In this document: positions 18,700-26,186 of the stretch, one piece after another
How positions within the stretch are numbered: position 1 is the stretch's first letter
How the letters are laid out: every line of letters begins with the position of its first letter
Assembly: GCA_947598205.1 (NCBI GenBank)
Contig: CANQFB010000003.1
Location: 124,001 to 188,000 of the forward strand
Direction of reading: 5' to 3'
Source of the DNA: an uncultured Clostridia bacterium
GTDB taxonomy: Bacteria; Bacillota; Clostridia; Christensenellales; Borkfalkiaceae
Length of the DNA stretch: 64,000 nt
Notes under the pieces: generated by a model
Told to the model about the DNA's origin: nothing
The model's database searches: none
What the model saw: only the letters and a program-made list of their open reading frames with translations
Translations under genes and position numbers: made by a program

Positions 18700-19259
18700 A
18701 TCCCCACCTTCCTGATGGCCGCGATGTGTTCGGCCGTCCCGTAGCCCGCGTTCCGCTCGAAGCCGTACTCGGGGTACTCTGCCGCCCGCTCCGCCATGAG
18801 CTTGTCGCGGTAAACTTTTGCGAGAATACTCGCCGCGCCGATGCTGTAGACGAGGGCGTCGCCCTTTACAATGCTCCTCTGCGGGGCGGCAATATCGAGG
18901 GTCATGTTGCCGTCTGTGAGTACCATGTCCGCGGGGAGCGCGAGCGATTCGACGGCGCGCTTCATCCCGAGGCGGGTCGCCTGCAAGATATTCACGGCGT
19001 CGATCGTCTCCTCGTCGATCTCCACGACGGAGTAGGAGAGCGCCGTCTTTTTGATCTCTTCTGCGAGCCTTTCCCGCTTGCGTTTGGAGAGCTTTTTGCT
19101 GTCGTCCACCCCTTCGATTCGCTTCTCCTCCTCGAGGGGCATGATGACGGCGGCGCACACGACGGGCCCCGCCAGAGGGCCGCGCCCCACTTCATCTACC
19201 CCCGCGACGGCCGAAAAGCCCTTCGCGGCATATTCTCTTTCGTATGTCGGAATGTCCAT
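18639..19259 (-). CDS. rnhB: Ribonuclease HII
   Basis: 206 residues. Removes single ribonucleotides and RNA from RNA:DNA hybrids during replication and repair. Seen: GVDEVGRGPLAGPVV (first catalytic Asp-Glu, residues about 21-22), DSKKLS, VLTDGNM (third acidic residue) and GDALVYSIGAASILAKVYRD (fourth acidic residue and the RNase HII signature). ATG 19259 with GGGGAAGAG, 9 nt after the rbgA stop. Order rbgA-rnhB-yraN is a common Firmicutes arrangement. Confidence 0.96.
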   Translation of the reverse strand: MDIPTYEREYAAKGFSAVAGVDEVGRGPLAGPVVCAAVIMPLEEEKRIEGVDDSKKLSKRKRERLAEEIKKTALSYSVVEIDEETIDAVNILQATRLGMKRAVESLALPADMVLTDGNMTLDIAAPQRSIVKGDALVYSIGAASILAKVYRDKLMAERAAEYPEYGFERNAGYGTAEHIAAIRKVGICKIHRRTFVKNFWDGKERP

Positions 19260-19268
19260 CTCTTCCCC

Positions 19269-20132
19269 TTATATGAGCCCCGCGGCGCGAAGATCTTCCT
19301 CGCCGTCGAAGGAGACCGCGCCGAGCTTCCCCTTGCGCAGATCGTCTATAACCGCCCTCTCGCCGCGCTCGAAGTCGCATTCTCCCCCGCGCACGACGAA
19401 GCCCCGCTTCTTGCACACCGCATCGAGCATTTCGAGGGAAGTTATCCCCGCTCCGATGCCATACCGTTCCGAGAGTGCGGCGGGATATTTTGCGGAAAGT
19501 TCCTCCAAGAGAGCGAGGGCGATCTCGTCCATGGCGAGAATGTCGTCGTTGATGCTCCCGACGAAGGCGAGCCGCCGCGCTAAAGTTTGGTTTTCGCACG
19601 AAGGGGGCATGGTCCCGGGGGTATCCATGAGTTCAAATGCCCCGCATTTCACCCATTGTTTGCCCCGCGTGACGCCCGCCTTATCCCCCGTCTGCGCCTT
19701 CTTCCCGCCCGCGAGCAGATTGATGAGGGTGCTCTTGCCCGTGTTGGGAATTCCCGCGACGAGGAAGCGGATGGGGCGTGCGTTCCCCCGCTCCTTGAGC
19801 CGCGCCGCCTTCGCGGAGGCAACTTCTTCCATCGCCTCCCGCAGGATGCGTGCGGAGGAGGGCGCCGCCGCGTTGAGTTTGATCGCCCGCTTCCCCCCTT
19901 TTTTGAGAAGGGAGAGCGCCCTATCGGTGGCGGAAGGGTCGGCAAGGTCGGCCTTGTTGAGGATATAGAGGACGGGACGCTCGCCCGCATACATCAAAAG
20001 CCGCGCATTGAAGCTCGCGGCAGGGCATCGCGCGTCGAGCACGAGGGCAACGGCGTCGCATAGTTTGATGTTTTCCTCCATCATCCGCATGGCCTTCGCC
20101 ATGTGGCCCGGAAACCACGAAATGGTCTTCAC
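19269..20132 (-). CDS. rbgA: Ribosome biogenesis GTPase RbgA/YlqF
   Basis: 287 residues; start codon is GTG at 20132 with GGAAGG six nt upstream. Circularly permuted GTPase for late 50S subunit assembly. Motif order shows the permutation: SWFPGHMAKA N-terminal signature, G4 NKAD (about residue 59), G1 GIPNTGKST (about 126-134), G2 region GVTRGKQW, G3 DTPG (about 171). The C-terminal helical domain binds rRNA. The spacer to trmD (70 nt) holds a weak terminator-like hairpin. Confidence 0.95.
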   Translation of the reverse strand: MKTISWFPGHMAKAMRMMEENIKLCDAVALVLDARCPAASFNARLLMYAGERPVLYILNKADLADPSATDRALSLLKKGGKRAIKLNAAAPSSARILREAMEEVASAKAARLKERGNARPIRFLVAGIPNTGKSTLINLLAGGKKAQTGDKAGVTRGKQWVKCGAFELMDTPGTMPPSCENQTLARRLAFVGSINDDILAMDEIALALLEELSAKYPAALSERYGIGAGITSLEMLDAVCKKRGFVVRGGECDFERGERAVIDDLRKGKLGAVSFDGEEDLRAAGLI

Positions 20133-20170
20133 AGATCGCCTTCCTTGGGAAGATTTTTCAAATCAAGAGC

Positions 20171-20194
20171 AAAAACGCGGCATCCATGTCCGCG
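20171..20194 (-). terminator. Terminator-like hairpin between trmD and rbgA
   Basis: Minus strand: CGCGG-ACAT-GG-ATG-CCGCG (one bulge) followed by TTTTT. It lies 40 nt before the rbgA ribosome site, so it may be a partial terminator that lowers expression of the distal genes. Confidence 0.5.
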
Positions 20195-20202
20195 CTTGAA
20201 GC

Positions 20203-20868
20203 CTATTTTAAGAGGTCGGGACGATTTTTCTTTGTGATCGCGATCGCCTGCTCGCGCCGCCATTTGTCGATCTCTGCGTGGTTGCCGCCGCGCAGGACTT
20301 CGGGGACGGTGAGCCCCTTGTATTCGACGGGGCGGGTGTAATGCGGATATTCGAGAAGCCCCTCCGAGAAGCTCTCATCTACGAGCGAGGCGGGCGATAA
20401 AACTCCGTCTATATAGCGCGAAACGCCGTCGACGAGCACCATCGCGGGCAGTTCCCCGCCCGTCAAGACATAGTCGCCGATGGAGATCTCTTCGTCGATA
20501 TAAAGATCGATCGCCCGCTGGTCGACTCCCTCGTAGTGGCCGCAGAGGAGCACGAGGTGTTCCTCCTCCGCGAGGCGGAAGATGTGCTCCTGCTTCAAGG
20601 TCCTTCCCTTGGGGGAGAGATAAATTCTGCGGGCGCCATGTCCGGGGTCTACGGCCTCAATCGCGCTTCCGATGGGCTGTGCCATCATCACCATGCCCGC
20701 GCCGCCGCCGAAGGGATAATCGTCGCACTTTTTATGTTTATCCTCGGTGTAATCGCGGATATCGACCACCTCGAGTTCGAGTTTGCCCTCCTTCTGCGCG
20801 CGGCCGAGGATGCTCGCTTCAAGGGCGGAGAACATCTCGGGGAAGAGGGTCAGGATGGTGATCTTCAT
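20203..20868 (-). CDS. trmD: tRNA (guanine-37-N1)-methyltransferase
   Basis: 221 residues. Methylates G37 of tRNAs using SAM to prevent frameshifts. SPOUT knot motifs seen: ITILTLFPEMF at the N-terminus, PFGGGAGMVM, LSPKGRTL, LCGHYEGVDQR, the SAM-binding ISIGDYVLTGGELPAMVLVD (about 130-150) and HYTRP near the C-terminus. Its ATG overlaps the rimM stop in ATGA, so translation is coupled. Confidence 0.97.
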   Translation of the reverse strand: MKITILTLFPEMFSALEASILGRAQKEGKLELEVVDIRDYTEDKHKKCDDYPFGGGAGMVMMAQPIGSAIEAVDPGHGARRIYLSPKGRTLKQEHIFRLAEEEHLVLLCGHYEGVDQRAIDLYIDEEISIGDYVLTGGELPAMVLVDGVSRYIDGVLSPASLVDESFSEGLLEYPHYTRPVEYKGLTVPEVLRGGNHAEIDKWRREQAIAITKKNRPDLLK

Positions 20869-21365
20869 AACACGGCGACCTCGAGAAATCTCTTCTTCGA
20901 GAGGGTGATGGCCTTGTTTTCGAGGTCCACCTCCAAGACGACGCCCTTCGCCGCGGGGAACAGGATCTCCCTTCCCTCCGCCGTCTCAAGGGTATAGATA
21001 TCCGTCGCCGCCTGCGTCACGGCCTTCAGCGTCCCGAGCCGTTCCCCCTCTTCCGTTATGAGGGCGCTCCCCAAAATATCGTCGATGTAATAACTCCCCT
21101 CGGGAAGGGCGGGGGCTTCTTCGCGGGGGATCACGACGTCCTTTCCCCGCAGAAGTTCGGCCGCATTGCGGTCGGCAACGCCGCGAAGGCCCAAATAGAC
21201 GAACCCGTCGCCCGTGCGGACGGAGAGGATCTTATATTCCGTCCCCGAAAGGAAGATGCGCCCGATCTCGCGGAAGGCCTCCGCACTGTCGGTATAGGGT
21301 TTGATCTTCACTTCCCCGCGGATCCCCTGCGGTTTCAAGACCGTTCCGATGACAAGTTCCCTCAT
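20865..21365 (-). CDS. rimM: 16S rRNA processing protein RimM
   Basis: 166 residues. Two beta-barrel domains: N-terminal RimM with IGTVLKPQGIRGEVKI (about 5-20) and C-terminal PRC barrel with GSYYIDDILGSAL, TLKAVTQAATDIYTLE and LFPAAKGVVLEVDLENK. Binds S19 and helps 30S head maturation. Its start overlaps the tmk stop by 4 nt (ATGA) and its stop overlaps trmD by 4 nt. Confidence 0.96.
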   Translation of the reverse strand: MRELVIGTVLKPQGIRGEVKIKPYTDSAEAFREIGRIFLSGTEYKILSVRTGDGFVYLGLRGVADRNAAELLRGKDVVIPREEAPALPEGSYYIDDILGSALITEEGERLGTLKAVTQAATDIYTLETAEGREILFPAAKGVVLEVDLENKAITLSKKRFLEVAVL

Positions 21366-21982
21366 GACTTTCCTCCGAAAAGCCCGTCGACGACCTCGCG
21401 GATGGCGGCCTGCGTCGCCTCCTTGGCAGGTTCGCTCTTCACGATGGCGATATGTTCCGTCGCTTTGAAACGGTCGAATACCTCAAAGTAGTTCTTGCGG
21501 GTGAGGATCTGCCGTTCCACATTCTCGTAGCGCTCGCGCGCCGTGCGGCGGAGGACACGGTTCATCGTCTCCTCCACGTTTACATCCAAAAATACGGTGA
21601 GGTCGGCGCGAAGGAGCTCCATGGCGGGGCGGTTGAGCTCGATGACCCATTCGAGGGGCACGAGGCCGCCGTTATAGGCGAAGGAAGAGAAGTAGTACCT
21701 GTCACAAAGGACGGTAAATCCCTCTTCGAGCTTTTGTTTGATAGAGGCGATATGGTCGATCCTGTCGGCGGCGAAAAGAAGGGCGATGGCGCGTTCGTCG
21801 GTATCGACGCTCCCGCTCATACAGGCGCGCACCACCTCCCCGATGGGCGAAGCGGTGGGCTCGTGCGTCTCGAATACGGGGACGCCCTTTTCCTGAAGAT
21901 ATTGGGAAAGAAGACGGATCTGCGTGGATTTTCCGCTCCCATCCGTCCCTTCAAATACGATAAATTTTCCCTTTGTATCCAT
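21362..21982 (-). CDS. tmk: Thymidylate kinase
   Basis: 206 residues. Phosphorylates dTMP to dTDP. P-loop EGTDGSGKST (about residues 10-19), DRYYFSSFAYNG (DRY motif) and a LID-like RTARERYENVE. ATG 21982 is taken because it gives the standard KGKFIVFEG start; no Shine-Dalgarno lies before it, and the TATAAT box of a perfect promoter ends 9 nt upstream, so the mRNA probably starts at or just before the ATG. First gene of the operon tmk-rimM-trmD-rbgA-rnhB-yraN; tmk in this place is less usual than rpsP or ffh. Confidence 0.95.
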   Translation of the reverse strand: MDTKGKFIVFEGTDGSGKSTQIRLLSQYLQEKGVPVFETHEPTASPIGEVVRACMSGSVDTDERAIALLFAADRIDHIASIKQKLEEGFTVLCDRYYFSSFAYNGGLVPLEWVIELNRPAMELLRADLTVFLDVNVEETMNRVLRRTARERYENVERQILTRKNYFEVFDRFKATEHIAIVKSEPAKEATQAAIREVVDGLFGGKS

Positions 21983-21991
21983 AGCTTTTCT

Positions 21992-22020
21992 ATTATAACA
22001 AACCCCCGCCGCGTTGTCAA
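21992..22020 (-). promoter_or_regulatory. tmk: Consensus sigma-A promoter of the tmk operon
   Basis: Minus strand: TTGACA (22015-22020), 17 nt, TATAAT (21992-21997). Predicted +1 near 21985, about 3 nt before the ATG. Confidence 0.85.
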
Positions 22021-22098
22021 CGGTGTCTGAAGGGGAATTTTGAAAGTACGCCTCATCCCGACGAATTGCAAGCAGATCCACGCGGACTACAACGAAAA

Positions 22099-22122
22099 TG
22101 ATCGGGAGATAATTCCCGATCA
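22099..22122 (-). terminator. Terminator of fhs-mutY
   Basis: Perfect TGATCGGGA / TCCCGATCA stem whose upper arm contains the mutY stop codon (22120-22122), followed on the minus strand by TTTTCG. Confidence 0.75.
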
Positions 22123-23256
22123 CTTTACCCATTCGGTGAATGCCTTGAAGGCGGATGGGATGGCGTAGCCGCTTTTCAGCTCTTCCGCCGTCGCCCAGAC
22201 ATATTGCGGGTCGCGCTCCGCCGTTTCGATCAGATACCCCGTCATATGCCATTCAACATGGGTAAAGATGTGCTTTGCGCTCTTTACCGCGAGGATGGGG
22301 CCGAAGGGCGAAGGGCCCACCCCCCTACCCCCCTCCACGGAGGGGGCACGGGAAAAATACACGGAGGGGGCACGGTCGGGAGACGACACGGAGGGGGCGT
22401 TGGGGAATTCCACGGGGGAAGTATTGCGAATTCCCACGGACGAGGAATGGTCGGGAGACGACGCGGAGGGGGCGTTGGGGAACTCCCAAAGACCCGCCAA
22501 AAGCCCCGCGCCGCGCCTTCTTACGGCGTAGCGGCCTTCAAAGCGGAGCACGAATACATCGAGCGTCTCCACTCTGCGCGCCCTCTTTTTCTCGCGGACG
22601 GGGAATTCCCCTTCTCTGCCCGCAAGATGGGCTTTGCAGAGCCCCGACCACGGACATGCCCCGCACATCGGCGGTCCGTTGGGTACGCATACGATCGCGC
22701 CAAGCTCCATAAGGGCCTCGCAGAATTGGGCCGTCTCGGGCGGATAGACCTTCTTCAAGAGGTCGGAAAAGTACTTTTTCGTGCGATTATCGTCGATATT
22801 CCGCCCGTCGGCGAGAAGACGGGTCAAAATCCGAAGCACGTTCCCGTCCACTGCAGGCTCTTTGAGCCCCAAAGCGATGGAAGAGATCGCGCCCGCGGTG
22901 TAGTCTCCCACGCCCGGAAGCGCTCTTACCCCCACCCATGTCTGAGGTTCGCCCTTTTCGGCGATGATCTTTGCGGCCTTATGTAAATTTCGGGCGCGGC
23001 TGTAATAGCCGAGCCCCTCCCAATTTTTCAGCACTTCGTCTTCGGAGGCGGAGGCGAGCGCTTCGGCAGTCGGAAACCGCTCTAAAAACAGGATATACCG
23101 CTCCTTCACGGCCTCTACGCGCGTCTGTTGGAGCATGAGTTCAGAGAGAAGCACAGAGTAGAAGGAGCGTTCCCTCCGCCACGGAAGGTCACGCTTGTTT
23201 TCCCGATACCAAACAAGAAGGGGCTCTACCGCCCCCCTTAAAAGTTCCTCTTCCAT
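22120..23256 (-). CDS. mutY: A/G-specific adenine glycosylase with in-frame repeat insertion
   Basis: 378 residues. Excises adenine opposite 8-oxoguanine. Catalytic Glu in SELMLQQTRVEAV (about 38), helix-hairpin-helix LPGVGDYTAGAI, catalytic Asp in VDGNVLRIL, and an iron-sulfur site Cys-X7-Cys-X2-Cys-X5-Cys (about 196-213), the spacing often seen in Clostridia. The C-terminal NUDIX-like domain has GLLAGLWEFPN and HIFTHVEWHM. Between these, about residues 255-313, lies a Ser/Pro-rich stretch with EFPNAPS twice, 25 residues apart, encoded by repeated DNA (22316-22490). Start overlaps the fhs stop by 1 nt (TGATG). The enzyme core is complete. Confidence 0.93.
   Translation of the reverse strand: MEEELLRGAVEPLLVWYRENKRDLPWRRERSFYSVLLSELMLQQTRVEAVKERYILFLERFPTAEALASASEDEVLKNWEGLGYYSRARNLHKAAKIIAEKGEPQTWVGVRALPGVGDYTAGAISSIALGLKEPAVDGNVLRILTRLLADGRNIDDNRTKKYFSDLLKKVYPPETAQFCEALMELGAIVCVPNGPPMCGACPWSGLCKAHLAGREGEFPVREKKRARRVETLDVFVLRFEGRYAVRRRGAGLLAGLWEFPNAPSASSPDHSSSVGIRNTSPVEFPNAPSVSSPDRAPSVYFSRAPSVEGGRGVGPSPFGPILAVKSAKHIFTHVEWHMTGYLIETAERDPQYVWATAEELKSGYAIPSAFKAFTEWVK
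22316..22490. repeat. Repeat expansion inside mutY
   Basis: ACGGAGGGGGC-type units recur four times, and a 36-bp unit beginning TCGGGAGACGAC occurs at 22376 and 22451, exactly 75 nt apart. The left end (CCCCCCTCCACGGAGGGGG) is a hairpin of the intergenic family B type. Confidence 0.85.
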
Positions 23257-24920
23257 CAGAACAACCCCACGATCTTGCCGTCATCGGAAAGGTCGATGCG
23301 CTCTGCGGCGGGTTCTTTGGGAAGGCCCGGCATCGTCATGATGTTCCCCGTCAGGGCGACGACGAACCCCGCCCCCGCCGAAATCTTACAACTTCTCACC
23401 GTGACGAAGAAATCCTCGGGCGCGCCGAGCTTTGCCGCGTCGTCCGAGAAGGAATACTGCGTCTTGGCGATGCACACGGGGGTCTTGCCGAAGCCGAGCG
23501 CCTCGAGCCGCGCGATCTCCTCCTCCGCTTCGGGGGTATAGACGACCCCCTTCCCGCCGTAAACTTTGGTGACGACGGCCCCGATCTTCTCTTTGATGGG
23601 AAGGGCTTCATCGTAGGCAAAGCGGAAATCGCCCTTCTCCTCCGTGAGGCGGACGACCTCCTTTGCGAGCGCCTCACCCCCCTTGCCGCCCTCCGCCCAC
23701 ACGGTGGAAAGGACGGCGTTCACGCCGAGCGCCCTGCATTTTTCGATGACGAGGGCGATCTCCGCATCGGTATCCGTCGGGAAACGGTTGACCGCGACGA
23801 CGGCGGGAAGCCCATAGACATTTTTGATATTGGAGACATGGCGCAAAAGGTTGGGAAGCCCCTTTTCGAGAGCGGGAAGATCTTCGCGGGAAAGGTCGCC
23901 CTTCGCAAGTCCGCCGTGCATCTTGAGGGCGCGCACGGTGGCGACGACGACGGCCGCAGAGGGCACAAGCCCCGCCATGCGGCATTTGATGTCGAAGAAT
24001 TTCTCCGCGCCGAGATCTGCGCCGAATCCCGCCTCGGTGACCACATAGTCGCCGAGCTTCAAAGCGGCATCGGTCGCCGCGACGGAATTGCACCCGTGGG
24101 CGATATTGGCGAAGGGTCCGCCGTGCACGAGGGCGGGCGTGCCCTCCAAAGTCTGCACGAGGTTGGGCTTCATGGCTTCCTTCAGAAGGACGGCCATCGC
24201 GCCCGCCGCTTTGAGATCGCCCGCCGTGACGGGCTTCCCCTCCCGATCGTAGGCGACGACGATGCGGGAGAGCCTCTTTTTCAAATCTTCCAAAGAAGTC
24301 GCAAGGCACAAGATCGCCATCACTTCGGAAGCGACGGTGATATCGAATCCGTCCTTCCTCGGAACTCCCGACTTGGGCCCGCCGAGGCCGTCTTCCAGAT
24401 AGCGGAGCTGGCGGTCGTTCATGTCCACGCACCGCTTCCAGACGACCTTCTCTGTGTCTATTCCGAGGGCATTCCCTTGGAAAATGTGGTTGTCGAGCAT
24501 GGCGGCGAGGAGGTTATTTGCGGCTCCCACGGCGTGAATATCCCCCGTAAAGTGCAAATTGATATCCTCCATGGGCACGATCTGCGCATAGCCGCCCCCT
24601 GCCGCTCCCCCCTTGACGCCGAATACGGGCCCGAGCGAGGGCTCGCGGAGGGCGACGACCGTCTTCTTCCCGAGGCGGGAAAGCCCGTCTGCAAGGCCGA
24701 CGGTGGTCGTCGTCTTTCCCTCCCCCGCGGGCGTGGGGGTGATGGCGGTGACGAGGATGAGCTTCCCTCTCCTCCCTTTCCCTTCGAGGGCGGAGGGCTC
24801 GATTTTGGCCTTATATTTCCCGTAGAGCTCGATGTCCTCTTCCCGAAGGCCGAGCTTTTCGGCGATCTTGCCGATGGGTTGCATATGCGCTTCCTGCGCG
24901 ATCTCAATATCAGTCTTCAT
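23256..24920 (-). CDS. fhs: Formate-tetrahydrofolate ligase
   Basis: 554 residues, standard length. Makes 10-formyl-THF from formate, THF and ATP in one-carbon metabolism (methyl branch of the acetogenic pathway in Clostridia). Seen: P-loop [13 protein letters not shown] (about 62-74), [40 protein letters not shown] and the C-terminal [34 protein letters not shown] 24920 has no ribosome site; the predicted transcription start coincides with it. Co-transcribed with mutY (TGATG overlap), an unusual pairing. Confidence 0.97.
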   Translation of the reverse strand: MKTDIEIAQEAHMQPIGKIAEKLGLREEDIELYGKYKAKIEPSALEGKGRRGKLILVTAITPTPAGEGKTTTTVGLADGLSRLGKKTVVALREPSLGPVFGVKGGAAGGGYAQIVPMEDINLHFTGDIHAVGAANNLLAAMLDNHIFQGNALGIDTEKVVWKRCVDMNDRQLRYLEDGLGGPKSGVPRKDGFDITVASEVMAILCLATSLEDLKKRLSRIVVAYDREGKPVTAGDLKAAGAMAVLLKEAMKPNLVQTLEGTPALVHGGPFANIAHGCNSVAATDAALKLGDYVVTEAGFGADLGAEKFFDIKCRMAGLVPSAAVVVATVRALKMHGGLAKGDLSREDLPALEKGLPNLLRHVSNIKNVYGLPAVVAVNRFPTDTDAEIALVIEKCRALGVNAVLSTVWAEGGKGGEALAKEVVRLTEEKGDFRFAYDEALPIKEKIGAVVTKVYGGKGVVYTPEAEEEIARLEALGFGKTPVCIAKTQYSFSDDAAKLGAPEDFFVTVRSCKISAGAGFVVALTGNIMTMPGLPKEPAAERIDLSDDGKIVGLF

Positions 24921-24927
24921 GCGAAAA

Positions 24928-24957
24928 ATTATAGCAAAAACTCCCCTCTTCCGTCAA
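24928..24957 (-). promoter_or_regulatory. fhs: Sigma-A promoter of fhs, embedded in a terminator
   Basis: Minus strand: TTGACG (24952-24957), 18 nt, TATAAT (24928-24933). The TATAAT ends 7 nt before the ATG, so +1 falls at or next to the start codon. Confidence 0.8.
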
Positions 24958-24971
24958 GGGAATGAGGGGAG
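24936..24971 (-). terminator. Terminator of the lipoprotein gene at 24991
   Basis: Minus strand: CTCCCCTC (24964-24971) / GAGGGGAG (24941-24948) stem then TTTTT. Its 15-nt loop contains the fhs -35 box. Confidence 0.75.
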
Positions 24972-24990
24972 AAAATGTGCCTTTCAAAGA

Positions 24991-25803
24991 TTATTCCTCG
25001 GGCATGGGGATCGCGTCCTCGGGGATCGTGACCTTGGTCTTGCCGTAGTCGAAATAGAAATATTCCTCCGGATCCTCCGGATTCCCGCTGACCTCCACCT
25101 TGGCATAGGCGAGTTTTCCACCGACGATCTTTACGATTGCAGAAGTGAGAATATACCCTTCTTCTCTCATCGCTTCCATGGGCGTATAGGGTACGACAAG
25201 GCTCTCCCCCTCATAGGTATAGGCGTGTAGCGTCTCGTCGTAGCTGAATTTTTCGAACTGTCCCGAAAAATCATAGGCGATCAGGTTGCGGAAGGTGTAT
25301 GCCCATTCACGCCGCACCTTGCTATCTTTGTCTTCGCCGCCGATGTTAGACGTAATATATTCGTAGGTATCTGTCAGTTCCCCCGTTTCGGAGTCGGGAA
25401 CATTCGAGTATTCCGTGGCATTCGTTCCCGCAACGTGTACGATCATTTCCTGTATCCTCTCCCAATTCCCCTCAAGGAGAAGTTGCGTATCATAGCGAAC
25501 ATCATAGCTTGAATCCGCCTTTTGATAGCCAAATTTGGTCTTGACCTCTTCCCGTTCGCACTTGAGATAAGAAGTGCAGCCCGCAAACGCATCATTTGTA
25601 AAGGCCGCGTCCCATACCTTATCCGTCACCTTGTCCGAAACGAGTGCCTGAAAGTCCGTGCTTTCCGTAAGAACGACTTCCTGTCCCTGCGTTCCGCCGT
25701 TCCCTCCATTCCCGCCATTCCCGCCATTCCCGCTGGACGTCCCGCAGGCACAGAGCGAAAGGAACATCACTGCCGCCAGGGCAGCCGCAAAAAGTTTTTT
25801 CAT
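24991..25803 (-). CDS. Lipoprotein with glycine-asparagine linker
   Basis: 270 residues. Signal peptide with lipobox LCAC (Cys 20), then a short GGN repeat linker encoded by repeated GCCATTCCC units, then a soluble domain of about 230 residues rich in beta strands (KAEIEV-like alternation, YYFDYGKT near the end). No known domain was recognised. GGAGGA lies 6 nt before the ATG. Divergent from a small XRE repressor, with three matching operators between, so its expression is probably switched by that repressor. Function unknown. Confidence 0.82.
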   Translation of the reverse strand: MKKLFAAALAAVMFLSLCACGTSSGNGGNGGNGGNGGTQGQEVVLTESTDFQALVSDKVTDKVWDAAFTNDAFAGCTSYLKCEREEVKTKFGYQKADSSYDVRYDTQLLLEGNWERIQEMIVHVAGTNATEYSNVPDSETGELTDTYEYITSNIGGEDKDSKVRREWAYTFRNLIAYDFSGQFEKFSYDETLHAYTYEGESLVVPYTPMEAMREEGYILTSAIVKIVGGKLAYAKVEVSGNPEDPEEYFYFDYGKTKVTIPEDAIPMPEE

Positions 25804-25827
25804 CCGAAATTCCTCCTTTGATTTGTT

Positions 25828-25906
25828 CAGAACATTTCGTTCTGTCTTTTAATATGATATAGGAACATTCTGTTCCTTGTCAAGTATTTTAGAACATTTT
25901 GTTCTA
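25828..25906. promoter_or_regulatory. Triple operator and divergent promoters for lipoprotein and XRE gene
   Basis: Three palindromes of the form AGAACATTnnGTTCT: 25828-25844, 25861-25877 and 25890-25906, centres 33 and 29 nt apart, about three helical turns. For the minus-strand lipoprotein, TTGACA (25878-25883) and TATCAT (25854-25859) flank the middle site exactly, so a bound protein would block polymerase. The third overlaps TAAAAT (25905-25910), 6 nt before the XRE ATG; the first lies in the lipoprotein leader. Confidence 0.8.
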
Positions 25907-25916
25907 AAATATTTTT

Positions 25917-26123
25917 ATGAGTGATTTTAACCTTCGTCTCCACGAACTACGCACCGAAATGGGACTTACGAGGAAACAGGTAGCCGAAAAACTCAATGTA
26001 ACGCCCCGTCTCGTCTCCTATTGGGAGACGGGCGACAGGGAATGCTCCTTCGATACTCTCATCGCCATTGCCAATCTTTTGAACACGAGTACCGATTATC
26101 TTCTCGGCCGTACAAAAGATTAA
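25917..26123 (+). CDS. XRE-family repressor, divergent from lipoprotein
   Basis: 68 residues, one helix-turn-helix domain: LRTEMGLTRKQVAEKLNVTPRLVSYWETGDRECSFDTLIAIANLLNTSTDYLLGR, the SinR/Xre-type fold with the DYLLG ending. ATG 25917 has no Shine-Dalgarno and lies 6 nt after a TAAAAT box, so it may be leaderless. The three palindromes upstream are its probable binding sites, giving autoregulation and control of the lipoprotein. Terminator follows immediately. Confidence 0.9.
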   Translation: MSDFNLRLHELRTEMGLTRKQVAEKLNVTPRLVSYWETGDRECSFDTLIAIANLLNTSTDYLLGRTKD

Positions 26124-26149
26124 AATCCACCCGAACGGGTGGATTTTTC
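26123..26149 (+). terminator. Terminator of the XRE repressor gene
   Basis: AAATCCACCCG / CGGGTGGATTT stem with AA loop and T run; the stem begins in the stop codon. Confidence 0.85.
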
Positions 26150-26186
26150 TTGACCTGAATTTCCCAACGTGAAAGATCTCAAAATC

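Noticed and set aside
22038..22169. Plus-strand ORF starting TTG with AAGGGG upstream, about 42 codons, running into the mutY 3' end
   Set aside because: TTG start, overlaps mutY antisense and its terminator, no recognisable protein; likely chance.
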